A stretch of 64,000 nucleotides of DNA from an uncultured Clostridia bacterium (GTDB taxonomy: Bacteria > Bacillota > Clostridia > TANB77 > CAG-508): NCBI GenBank assembly GCA_934120395.1, contig CAKOTZ010000009.1:7356-71355 (forward strand), in the 5' to 3' direction. Below, in pieces: positions 9,704 to 17,550 of this stretch (its first letter is position 1; the number at the start of each line of letters is the position of its first letter). Under the pieces are notes generated by a model that saw only the letters and a program-made list of their open reading frames with translations, was not told where the DNA came from and did no database searches. The position numbers were made by a program, and so were the translations under genes.

Positions 9704-11032
9704 TTACATTTCCTCTTCGCCTTTTTGACGAATAATTAATCTAATTGGTGTTCCCCTTAAACCAAACGTGTTACGAATTTGATTTATCAAGTATCTTTGA
9801 TAAGAAAAATGAAATAAATCCTTATTATTTACAAAAATAACAAAAGTAGGTGGCTTAGTAGAAGCTTGTGTTGCATAAAATATTTTTAATCTTTTTCCCT
9901 TATCTGTAGGTGGTTGAGTAATTGCAATGGCTTCATTGATTACATCATTTAGCATAGCTGTTGTAACACGCATTGCATTTTGATTTGCCACCTCGTTAAT
10001 TAATTCGAATAATTTATTTACCCTTTGTCCTGTTTGAGCTGATATAAAAATTATTGGAGCATAGGTTAAATAGCTTAGTTTATTATATATATCTTTCTTA
10101 AATTTTTCTATTGTATGTGTATCTTTGTCAATGCAATCCCATTTGTTAACAACTAATATAATTCCCTTTCCAGCTTCATGAGCTTCACCTGCAATTTTTG
10201 CATCTTGTTCTGAAACTCCTTCAGTAGCGTCAATTAGCATAAGGCAAACATCAGATCTCTCAATAGCTAAAAGAGTTCTCATAATACTGAATTTTTCAAT
10301 TGATTCCGTGACCTTACTTTTTCTGCGTAATCCAGCTGTATCAATAAAAATATATTTTCCCTTATCATTTTCAAAATATGAGTCAATAGCATCTCTTGTA
10401 GTTCCTGCAATTTCACTTACAATAGCTCTGTTTTCACCTAGAATGTTATTTAGCAAAGATGATTTTCCTACATTGGGTTTTCCTATAAGTGCTACTTTAA
10501 TTATTTCGTCTTCATTTTTTGTTTCACTTTCTTCTGGAAAATGCTCATAAATCGCATCTAACACATCTCCTATACCTAGAGCATTTGTACTAGAAACAGG
10601 ATAAGGGGTTCCTAGTCCTAAATTATAAAATTCATAAATATCATCAGAAGTTTTACCAAAATTATCAGCTTTATTGCAAACCAATATAATTGGTTTACCA
10701 GATTTTTTCAATAAAACAGCTATTTCATTGTCTGCTGCTGTTATCCCTTGTTTAATGTCTGTTAAAAACACAATAACATCAGCAATATTCATTGCTATTT
10801 TTGCTTGTTCCCTCATTTGATTTACAATAACATTTTCTCCATCTAACTCAATTCCTCCAGTATCAATTAAAGTAAAATCTCTTCCTCTCCAATTAGCATC
10901 AGCATAAACTCTATCTCTAGTTACTCCTGGTTTATCTTGTACAATTGAAATTCTTTTTCCAATTATATAATTGAAAAAAGTAGATTTTCCTACATTGGGT
11001 TTTCCTATAAGTGCTACGATTGGTTTCGACAT
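9704..11032 (-). CDS. der: Ribosome biogenesis GTPase Der (EngA)
   Basis: A double GTPase needed for 50S assembly. Two G domains each begin with GKPNVGKS (about residues 11-18 and 186-193), with DTGG/DTAG and NKAD/NKWD motifs, followed by the C-terminal KH-like domain. 442 residues, normal. First gene of a der-plsY-gpsA unit with short gaps. Confidence 0.97.
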   Translation of the reverse strand: MSKPIVALIGKPNVGKSTFFNYIIGKRISIVQDKPGVTRDRVYADANWRGRDFTLIDTGGIELDGENVIVNQMREQAKIAMNIADVIVFLTDIKQGITAADNEIAVLLKKSGKPIILVCNKADNFGKTSDDIYEFYNLGLGTPYPVSSTNALGIGDVLDAIYEHFPEESETKNEDEIIKVALIGKPNVGKSSLLNNILGENRAIVSEIAGTTRDAIDSYFENDKGKYIFIDTAGLRRKSKVTESIEKFSIMRTLLAIERSDVCLMLIDATEGVSEQDAKIAGEAHEAGKGIILVVNKWDCIDKDTHTIEKFKKDIYNKLSYLTYAPIIFISAQTGQRVNKLFELINEVANQNAMRVTTAMLNDVINEAIAITQPPTDKGKRLKIFYATQASTKPPTFVIFVNNKDLFHFSYQRYLINQIRNTFGLRGTPIRLIIRQKGEEEM

Positions 11033-11094
11033 TTAAACACCTCCTTTATCATTTTCCCTATTATATCAATAGCTAGTTCTCCTGACAAGCTGTT

Positions 11095-12807
11095 TTACAT
11101 CTTTTCTGGCATTTCCATACCTAATAATTCAGCACCCTTTTTTAATACAATGCTTGTAGCATATGTTAAAAATAATCTTGCATCTTGAACATTTTTTTCT
11201 TCAACAATTATCTTGTTTTCGTTATAAAAATTGCTATAACTCTTTGCAAGATCTAATAAGAATCTAGCTATAATTGATGGTTCATTCTTTTCAGCAGAGT
11301 TTATTACTACATCTGTAAAATCTGCTATTTTTTTAATAACTGCAATAGATTCTTTATCTAGCAATACTTCTGTATTTATATCGCAATAACTTGGAATATA
11401 TCCAGCCTTCTCAAGAACACTTTTTGTACGCACATAAATGTATTGAATGTATGGACCAGTTTCGCCATTAAAATTAAGTAATAAATCCCAATCAAAAATT
11501 TCATCTTTAATTCTAGAATTTGCCAAGTCATTGAAAATAATTGCACCAACACCAACTTTTCTTGCAATTTCTTCCTTTCCTTCTAAATTAGGATTTTTTT
11601 CTTCCATGATTTTTTGTACTTTTTCAATTGATTCATTTAAAATATCTTCTAAACATACTGAATTACCTTTACGAGAACCTATTTTTTGTCCATCTCTGCC
11701 TACAACTAAACCAAAAGGAACATGTTCACATTTTTTTGCATAATCTCCATATCCCATTAATTCTAGCACCTTAAAAATTTGTTTAAAATGTAATTGTTGC
11801 TCACTCCCAACAACATAAATAGCTTTTTCAAAATTATAACTTGCTATTCTATCCTTCAATGCAGCTAAATCTCTGGTTGCATAAATTGTAGTCCCCGCAG
11901 AAGTGATAATAATGCATGGAGGCATTCCATATTCATCTAAATCAACAACAAGCGCACCCTCGGACTCTTTTAATAAATTCTTTTCTTTTAACTCTTCAAC
12001 AACAGACTCCATTTTATCATTATAATATGCTTCTCCATGGTAAGAATCAAATGTTACGTTTAACAAATTATACGTCCTTTGGTAATTTTCTAAACTAATT
12101 TTACGTAAATGCTCCCAAGTTTTTCTAGTTTCTTTATCTCCATCTTCTAATTTTTTTAGCCATTTTTTTGCAAGTATTGTAAGTTCTGGGTTTTCCTTTT
12201 CTTCTTTGCTAAATCTTACATAAATTTTTAATATAATATTTATTTCTTCTTCTTTTTCAAAATCATACTCATCCTTCCATAATGAAAGTCCAGCCATTAC
12301 CTTTCCAAACTGTACTCCCCAGTCTCCTAAGAAGTTAATACCAACACTATTATACCCTAAAAATTTATATATTTTGTAAAGTGATCCTCCTATTACAGTT
12401 GATCGTAAATGACCTATATGAAAAGGCTTTGCAATATTAGGTGAAGAGTAATCTATAACAACATTCTTTCCTTTTCCAATATTTATTTTGCCATAATTCT
12501 CTTTTTTTTCTCCTACTTCTCCCATAACATCCCTAACAAAGCTGTTCTTGTTTGTGAAGAAATTAAGATATCCACCAGCTACTTCGACTTTTTCTAAAAC
12601 ATCTTCATCAAGCTCAATTTTTTCTTTTAATTCTTGGGCAATTACCGGAGGTGCCTTTCTTAACTCCTTTGCAAGTCTAAAACACGGAAATGCAAAATCT
12701 CCCATGTTACTATCTGGTGGTATTTCAATAAACTTTTTTAATTCACTTAATTCAATATTTACATGCTTAGCAATTAATTCTGCTATTTTTTCTTTAAAAT
12801 CTACCAT
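11095..12807 (-). CDS. argS: Arginyl-tRNA synthetase
   Basis: Charges tRNA-Arg. It shows the HIGH-like signature FHIGHLRSTVIGG and, in place of KMSKS, KIGSRKGNSV, as is usual for ArgRS. It has the N-terminal Add1-like domain and the C-terminal anticodon-binding helices. 570 residues. The enzyme is intact. This matters because the window suggests that the arginine codon CGG is not read normally. Confidence 0.97.
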   Translation of the reverse strand: MVDFKEKIAELIAKHVNIELSELKKFIEIPPDSNMGDFAFPCFRLAKELRKAPPVIAQELKEKIELDEDVLEKVEVAGGYLNFFTNKNSFVRDVMGEVGEKKENYGKINIGKGKNVVIDYSSPNIAKPFHIGHLRSTVIGGSLYKIYKFLGYNSVGINFLGDWGVQFGKVMAGLSLWKDEYDFEKEEEINIILKIYVRFSKEEKENPELTILAKKWLKKLEDGDKETRKTWEHLRKISLENYQRTYNLLNVTFDSYHGEAYYNDKMESVVEELKEKNLLKESEGALVVDLDEYGMPPCIIITSAGTTIYATRDLAALKDRIASYNFEKAIYVVGSEQQLHFKQIFKVLELMGYGDYAKKCEHVPFGLVVGRDGQKIGSRKGNSVCLEDILNESIEKVQKIMEEKNPNLEGKEEIARKVGVGAIIFNDLANSRIKDEIFDWDLLLNFNGETGPYIQYIYVRTKSVLEKAGYIPSYCDINTEVLLDKESIAVIKKIADFTDVVINSAEKNEPSIIARFLLDLAKSYSNFYNENKIIVEEKNVQDARLFLTYATSIVLKKGAELLGMEMPEKM

Positions 12808-12915
12808 TTATTTCTATCCCTTTCTAGCTAAAATACAACTTACAATTTATCGCTATTATAGCAAATTTTGACTATTATTGCAATAGAAAACTTAGGCATT
12901 TTAAGTAACGATTTA

Positions 12916-12944
12916 TTGAAAAAACAGACATATTATGTTATACT
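12916..12944 (+). promoter_or_regulatory. Promoter of the 12980 gene
   Basis: TTGAAA (12916-12921), 17 bases, then TATACT (12939-12944). AGGAGG lies just before the ATG. Confidence 0.7.
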
Positions 12945-12979
12945 TAACATAGTTTAAATTTTAAAGGAGGGTTTTTATA

Positions 12980-13486
12980 ATGAACCGGAATCAAACATTT
13001 AAAGTAAAGATTGTTAAAGTTTCTGACTATCGTAACAATCAAAGGTTACTTTCAGAATTTTTCCCGTCATCTTACAAACTTATTCGTCGGTCGTGTAACC
13101 TTTATCCAAAATCTTTTGTATGGTATTGGGAAAATATTTTGAATGGAAACAACCACGAAATGTGCTTAGCTTTAGTAAATGACAACATTGTCGGTGTTTC
13201 AATTCTAGAAAAATGTGAAGATAAGGAAAAAATTTGTGCTTTTACTGTTGATGAAGATTGCTGTGATATGTGTGATAGCATTGCCGAAAAACTATTTTTG
13301 GCATCATTTGAATATTTGGGAACAACTACTCCATTAATTATAATTCCAGAGTACAAACTTCCAGAATTTGAATCCTTTGTTAAACAGTATGATTGGAAAC
13401 AAACTCAAATTTTAGATCATGATTATGGTTACGGTTATTATCATTATGTTCTCCACGAAATTGTGTTTAATGGCATTATTTCGTAA
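12980..13486 (+). CDS. 168-residue protein of unknown function (foreign-looking)
   Basis: I do not recognise this protein. The layout (NDNIVGVSILEKCED, then EKICAFTVDEDC...AEKLFLASFEYL) is faintly like a GNAT-type acyltransferase, but I see no clear acetyl-CoA loop and do not claim it. Strong AAAGGAGG site, own promoter and terminator, monocistronic. Two in-frame CGG codons (12986-12988, 13088-13090) lie where a +1 reading would soon end the protein. Base composition differs from argS and the decayed region beyond. Probably acquired. Confidence 0.65.
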   Translation: MNRNQTFKVKIVKVSDYRNNQRLLSEFFPSSYKLIRRSCNLYPKSFVWYWENILNGNNHEMCLALVNDNIVGVSILEKCEDKEKICAFTVDEDCCDMCDSIAEKLFLASFEYLGTTTPLIIIPEYKLPEFESFVKQYDWKQTQILDHDYGYGYYHYVLHEIVFNGIIS

Positions 13487-13492
13487 TAATCA

Positions 13493-13527
13493 AAAAAACT
13501 TACGAACAATTAGTCCGTAAGTTTTTT
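13493..13527 (+). terminator. Terminator of the 12980 gene
   Basis: A perfect 12-bp stem (13493-13504 with 13516-13527) ends in a T6 run. Confidence 0.85.
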
Positions 13528-13598
13528 CAAATTTTGGAGCGATTACGGAGCAGGTATGCGAAAATTTTAAAAAATGTAATTGCTCACTTTTTATATAA

Positions 13599-14050
13599 AA
13601 TGAAATTCCTTATTATGATAGTGATAAAAGACAAAACATAATTGATGGAATCAAGAATGATTGGCAATATTATGATATTTTATCTTTTATTGAAGAAATT
13701 GTTATATGGTATAATAAATCTTTCTATCAAGATTTGACAGGAATATTTAATGAATTATTTGAAATAGAATGTGTAGGATATAGATTTGTTAATATGCAAA
13801 TAACTGATATAATTAATGATGAAGAAATAAAAGAAATAGAAGAAGCATTAAATACTAAATATTCTGCTTGTAGCGAAAGCATAAATAAGGCATTAAACTT
13901 GCTTTATAATAGAGATACCCCTCTGATTATTCAAATTCAGTTAAAGAATCTATTTCCGCAATTGAAGCTATATGCAACATTATATTAGGTACAAATAATG
14001 CTACTTTAGGTGAGGCATTAAAAAGTCTAGAAAAAAATGGATTTATATGA
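13599..14050 (+). pseudogene. Broken HEPN/abortive-infection-like gene
   Basis: Two reading frames together spell the end of an Abi-like protein. One frame (from 13599) gives a helical segment up to YNRDTP; the other continues as DYSNSVKESISAIEAICNII and LGEALKSLEKNGF to the TGA at 14048-14050. The second part resembles the HEPN-type C-terminal domain of abortive-infection proteins, as I recall the family. The frames join near 13920 by a missing base, with no CGG there, and the 5' end is missing behind a stop. This is ordinary decay, unlike the CGG breaks elsewhere. Confidence 0.6.
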
Positions 14051-14299
14051 ATATTTTTCTATATTCTTTAATGCTTGTTCTTTATTAGCTATTGTTACAT
14101 TTTTAGATATTAAATATTCAATTAGCTGTTCATTATTCTTATATTCCTTCAATGTTACCTCCAAATTATATAAAAAATGACTCAAGGCTTCGAAAGTTTC
14201 TTGAGTACCACTCAATATATTTATAACGTATTTTTTAGTAAGTTTCAAGAGATTTTCAGAAAAAACTGGAAATTTTATGTAAAATATGTTAAGATATAA

Positions 14300-14373
14300 A
14301 TGTCAGTATTGTTTAGAAACCAATAAGTCAACAACTTGGAGGTTTCTAACCTCCAAGAAAATTTAAGGAGGTT
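14300..14373 (+). promoter_or_regulatory. Possible translational attenuator ahead of the 14380 gene
   Basis: A short leader ORF (14300-14326, peptide MSVLFRNQ) is followed by segments that can pair in turn. Segment 1 (14313-14321, TTAGAAACC) pairs with segment 2 (14341-14349). Segment 2 (from 14335) pairs perfectly with segment 3 (14348-14357), a 10-bp stem with a TCT loop. Segment 3 (AACCTCC, 14348-14354) also pairs with the Shine-Dalgarno GGAGGTT (14367-14373). This is the logic of erm/cat leader attenuators. The leader lacks a clear ribosome site, which weakens the case. Confidence 0.45.
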
Positions 14374-14379
14374 ACACTT

Positions 14380-14805
14380 ATGAAAACTGAAAAAAAGCAA
14401 TTTGGAAAGTACGATGGTGGTATATTAAAGGATCCTTCTTGCGTAACCACTTGTACTGAACAGGAACTCTATTTTTACATCAATACCTTTGGAGGGATGA
14501 TTTGGCGGTTAAATCATGATATGGCTGATGGTAGAATTGAAGAAAGATTAGACCTGACGCCTTATCAGTATGCACTTGAATACTGCGTTATGCATACTCC
14601 ACGTTTTGGTGTAAAGATAGATGAACCTAAAGAAGGAGAACATGTCAAAGCCACTGATTCGTATTGGGCTTGGTTTCGTTGGTGGGATGAATATTTTCAG
14701 AGAACACTTACTAACGAAGAATACGTAGATTATCAGCGTAAAGCAGATAATGGAGAAGATATTTCTCAATTCCGCCCGACTGGCGATTGGCGTAGTAATG
14801 CATAA
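14380..14805 (+). CDS. 141-residue protein of unknown function (foreign-looking)
   Basis: A soluble, Trp/Tyr-rich, acidic protein that I cannot assign. It has a strong AAGGAGG site and the putative attenuator upstream. Codon use (CGT, one CGG at 14506-14508) is unlike host genes. Its 3' end abuts, with no gap, a truncated minus-strand host-type gene (14806-15073), so it seems to have been inserted there. The +1 reading at the CGG would destroy it, so either CGG is read as Arg here or the gene is not expressed as a whole protein. Confidence 0.65.
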   Translation: MKTEKKQFGKYDGGILKDPSCVTTCTEQELYFYINTFGGMIWRLNHDMADGRIEERLDLTPYQYALEYCVMHTPRFGVKIDEPKEGEHVKATDSYWAWFRWWDEYFQRTLTNEEYVDYQRKADNGEDISQFRPTGDWRSNA

Positions 14806-15073
14806 CTTGATTTTTTTCAGATAACTTTGTCATTTCTATAATTTTAGCCATTGCAAACATTATAAGAGGATACCTAGCAAAATTTACTAAAGTAGTTCTA
14901 TATTCTATGTTATTCTCTTTTAATAAACTATCAAAATATTTATACATTTCAGGTTTATCATATTTTAGATTAGTACAGCTACTATCGCTCATACATATTG
15001 CAAGTCTTAGTTTATTTGTTAAGTCCATATCATTTATCATATCTATTAAATATTTAACTTTGTTTGTTTTCAT
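14806..15073 (-). pseudogene. Truncated gene fragment of unknown family
   Basis: An A/T-rich coding remnant (starts MKTNKVKYLIDMINDMDL) runs on the minus strand until it meets the end of the 14380 gene; the ORF then continues antisense to it, which is chance. I take 14806 as the breakpoint. Soluble and helical. Function unknown. Confidence 0.45.
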
Positions 15074-15519
15074 TTTCTATTACATCCATATTAAAATCTT
15101 GTATCATTTTTCTTTCTATTCAATTCTTTTATGAAAATGGCTGATAATACTATGCCAAAAGCCTTTGCTAACTAACACTTAAAATTCATCTTATTATTTA
15201 ATTGTCATACTTGCTGATAAAAAGAAAACTTCTAGTTTTATCTTTGGTTCACAATTACTAAAAGTGCAAGCCCATTCAATCTTAAAACGTAATTCTTTTT
15301 CTATTGTTATTTCTCTTTTAACTGTAGATATCATATCACAAAACCTCATTTTTTCAATATTTTGAGGCTATTCCTTACTTTTTTTACCAATATTGGTAGT
15401 TAGAGTAAAAAAATAAGCCGACTAAATCGACTTATATATTGTGAAATGATATTCACTTTCTTGTTTTCTTTAAACTCACTTGTTGCAATACTTTCAAATG
15501 GTTCGACGAAAACGCATTT
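15074..15519. other. Decayed intergenic stretch
   Basis: Contains, on the minus strand, the tail of a lost membrane protein (a hydrophobic piece ending FIKELNRKKNDTRF and a stop) and the small ORF listed at 15194-15349. Otherwise A/T-rich, with nothing further that I can support. Confidence 0.4.
15194..15349 (-). CDS. Small ORF, 51 residues, unknown
   Basis: Reads MRFCDMISTVKREITIEKEL and on to EVFFLSASMTIK. It could start at ATG 15349 or 15334; TGAGG lies near the first. The charged-then-beta pattern looks protein-like, but its setting in a decayed patch makes expression doubtful. Confidence 0.3.
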   Translation of the reverse strand: MRFCDMISTVKREITIEKELRFKIEWACTFSNCEPKIKLEVFFLSASMTIK

Positions 15520-15595
15520 TGGAGCCCAAGGTCGGAATCGAACCGACGACTTTCACCTTACCATGGTGCTACTCTACCAACTGAGTTACAAGGGC
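15520..15595 (-). tRNA. tRNA-Thr(GGT), with several unpaired stem positions
   Basis: Cloverleaf on the minus strand: D arm ACTC...GAGT, anticodon loop ATGGTAA (anticodon GGT, reading ACC/ACU), T arm GTCGG-TTCGATT-CCGAC, and encoded CCA. Odd points: in the acceptor stem, pairs 5-68 and 6-67 are U-U, and in the anticodon stem 27-43 is G-A. It may be a working but irregular tRNA or a decaying copy. Confidence 0.8.
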
Positions 15596-15640
15596 ATATA
15601 CTTGCCATACATTTTATTAGTATAGCAATAATTTATATCA

Positions 15641-16273
15641 TTATTCCTGTAAGATATTTTTAATAGCTTTTTTTCTAATTCTTTGAATAGCGTTATCAAC
15701 CGACTTAACAGGTGTATCGAGTTTTTCAGCAATTTTAACGTAACTTTCACCTTTAGCATAGCGTTGTAACACTTCTTTCTCAAATCCACTTAAATTTTCT
15801 TCAATTTTTTTTTCTACCGTTTGGTAATACTCTTTTTTGGTAATAGTATCTAGTGGATCTTCTGTCACTTTAGAATTTAGCACATCAATTAAAGCTGTAT
15901 CATCTTCATCATATGCATTTGCATTTAAAGATAAATATGAATTTAAAGGCATGTGCTTTTGTCTGTTGGAGGTTTTTATCGCAGTAATAAGTTGTCTCTC
16001 AATACATAAATTTGCAAAAGTTTTAAAAGAATTTTGTTTCTCAATATTGTATGATTTGATTGCCTTATATAAGCCAATCATTCCTTCCTGAAAAATATCT
16101 TCTTTTTCTGCACCAATTATAAAATACTTGCTTACCTTCATATTAACAAGTTCTTTATATTTGTTAATAAGCCTTTCAAGAGCATTATTATCACCTTTTT
16201 GAATTAATTTCAACAATTCTTCGTCATTTGTGGATTCATCATTTGAATAAAAAGATGCTTTATTCTTAGTCAT
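15641..16273 (-). CDS. sigH: Sporulation sigma factor SigH (sigma-70 family)
   Basis: 210 residues. Region 2 with IFQEGMIGLYKAIKSYN and FKTFANLCIERQLITAIK, region 4 with LSGFEKEVLQRYAKGESY and an HTH ending VKSVDNAIQRIRKKA. Length and the spacer rich in acidic residues fit SigH, the stationary-phase/early sporulation sigma. GGAGG is present, though about 13 bases from the ATG, longer than usual. It stands alone next to tRNA-Thr. Confidence 0.88.
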   Translation of the reverse strand: MTKNKASFYSNDESTNDEELLKLIQKGDNNALERLINKYKELVNMKVSKYFIIGAEKEDIFQEGMIGLYKAIKSYNIEKQNSFKTFANLCIERQLITAIKTSNRQKHMPLNSYLSLNANAYDEDDTALIDVLNSKVTEDPLDTITKKEYYQTVEKKIEENLSGFEKEVLQRYAKGESYVKIAEKLDTPVKSVDNAIQRIRKKAIKNILQE

Positions 16274-16360
16274 TTATGCTTTAGTACCTCCTACCCACAT
16301 TTTGCTAATATTGACATTATAAGTTAACAAAACCTATAATGTCAATACATTTCTTATATT

Positions 16361-17539
16361 TTACTTCAAAATTTCATTTTTAAAACTTTTTCCGCTTTTT
16401 AAAGCAGGTAAATTTAATATGTCCAAAATTGTCGCAGAGATATCAGCAAATGTTTCTCTTGTTCCAATATTCACATTTGCTTTTACATCAAAGCCATACA
16501 CTAAAATTGGAATATGTTCGCGAGAATGATCTGTACTTGGTGTGCTTGGGTCACAGCCATGGTCTGCAGTAATAATTAAAATATCAGTTTCTTTCATGTT
16601 TCCAAGTATTTCTGGCAAGAATTGGTCAAGCTCCTCTAAAGCTTTTGCATAACCATCAATATTGTTTCTATGACCATATAACATATCAAAATCTACTAAA
16701 TTAGTAAAAATTAATCCCTCGGTATCTTCCTTAATATGTTCTACAGTTTTACGAAGTCCATCCATATTACCTTCTGTGTGTTCTCCACGTGTAATTCCTC
16801 TCATAGAAAACAAATCTAGTATTTTTCCAACACCTATTACCTCTTTATTGTTTTCAGTTATAACATCTAACATAGTTTTTCCAAAAGTCTTAGACTCATA
16901 ATCCCTTCGATTGTATGTTCTAACAAAATTATCTCTATTTTCGCCAACAAAAGGTCTAGCTATAACAGTTCCTACATTATATTTTGGTTTTTCAATTATA
17001 CTTCCTGCAATTTCACATATTTCGTATAATTTTTCTACAGAAATTATATCCTCATGTGCAGCAATTTGAAAAACACTATCTGCTGAGGTGTATACTATAG
17101 GATATCCTGTTCTTAAATGTTCTTCTCCATATTCCTTTAATAATTCAGTTCCAGAACCTTTCTTATTACATAAAACACCCTTTAATCCAGTTTTCTCCAT
17201 AAATTCTTTAATTAAATCTTCAGGGAAGCCATTTGGGTATGTTGTAAATGGCTTTTCTGTAATATATCCAGCAATTTCCCAATGACCAACTGGACTATTT
17301 TTTCCTTTTGATTGTTCTTTTGCTTTTCCAAAAGAAGCAATTGGACTTTCTTCTTTTTCATCAAATCCAATTCCATCAATATTATATAATCCTAATTTTT
17401 TCAAATTTGGAACATTTAGCTTTGCATTCTGGTATATATGTCCTAAAGTGTTACTTCCAACGTCTCCATAATTGTTAGCATCTGGAGTTTCTCCAACTCC
17501 AAAGCTATCCAAAACCATTACAATAGCACGCTTAATCAT
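16361..17539 (-). CDS. deoB: Phosphopentomutase
   Basis: Interconverts ribose/deoxyribose 1- and 5-phosphates in nucleoside salvage. Alkaline-phosphatase-fold metal sites are visible: VLDSFGVGETPDA at the start, NLVDFDMLYGHR, and ITADHGCDP...DHSREHIP. 392 residues, normal. It follows the coiled-coil gene by about 11 bases. Confidence 0.96.
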   Translation of the reverse strand: MIKRAIVMVLDSFGVGETPDANNYGDVGSNTLGHIYQNAKLNVPNLKKLGLYNIDGIGFDEKEESPIASFGKAKEQSKGKNSPVGHWEIAGYITEKPFTTYPNGFPEDLIKEFMEKTGLKGVLCNKKGSGTELLKEYGEEHLRTGYPIVYTSADSVFQIAAHEDIISVEKLYEICEIAGSIIEKPKYNVGTVIARPFVGENRDNFVRTYNRRDYESKTFGKTMLDVITENNKEVIGVGKILDLFSMRGITRGEHTEGNMDGLRKTVEHIKEDTEGLIFTNLVDFDMLYGHRNNIDGYAKALEELDQFLPEILGNMKETDILIITADHGCDPSTPSTDHSREHIPILVYGFDVKANVNIGTRETFADISATILDILNLPALKSGKSFKNEILK

Positions 17540-17550
17540 AATATCCTCCT

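Noticed and set aside
12980..13486. GNAT acetyltransferase assignment
   Set aside because: Only a vague resemblance; the acetyl-CoA loop is not evident.
14027..14248. Minus-strand ORF of 73 residues (TTG start)
   Set aside because: No ribosome site, overlaps the end of the Abi-like pseudogene and has an A/T-driven composition; probably chance or decayed.
14711..14805. Continuation of the 14806-15073 fragment into the 14380 gene
   Set aside because: The extension is antisense to a well-supported gene; composition changes at 14806, so the join is a breakpoint.
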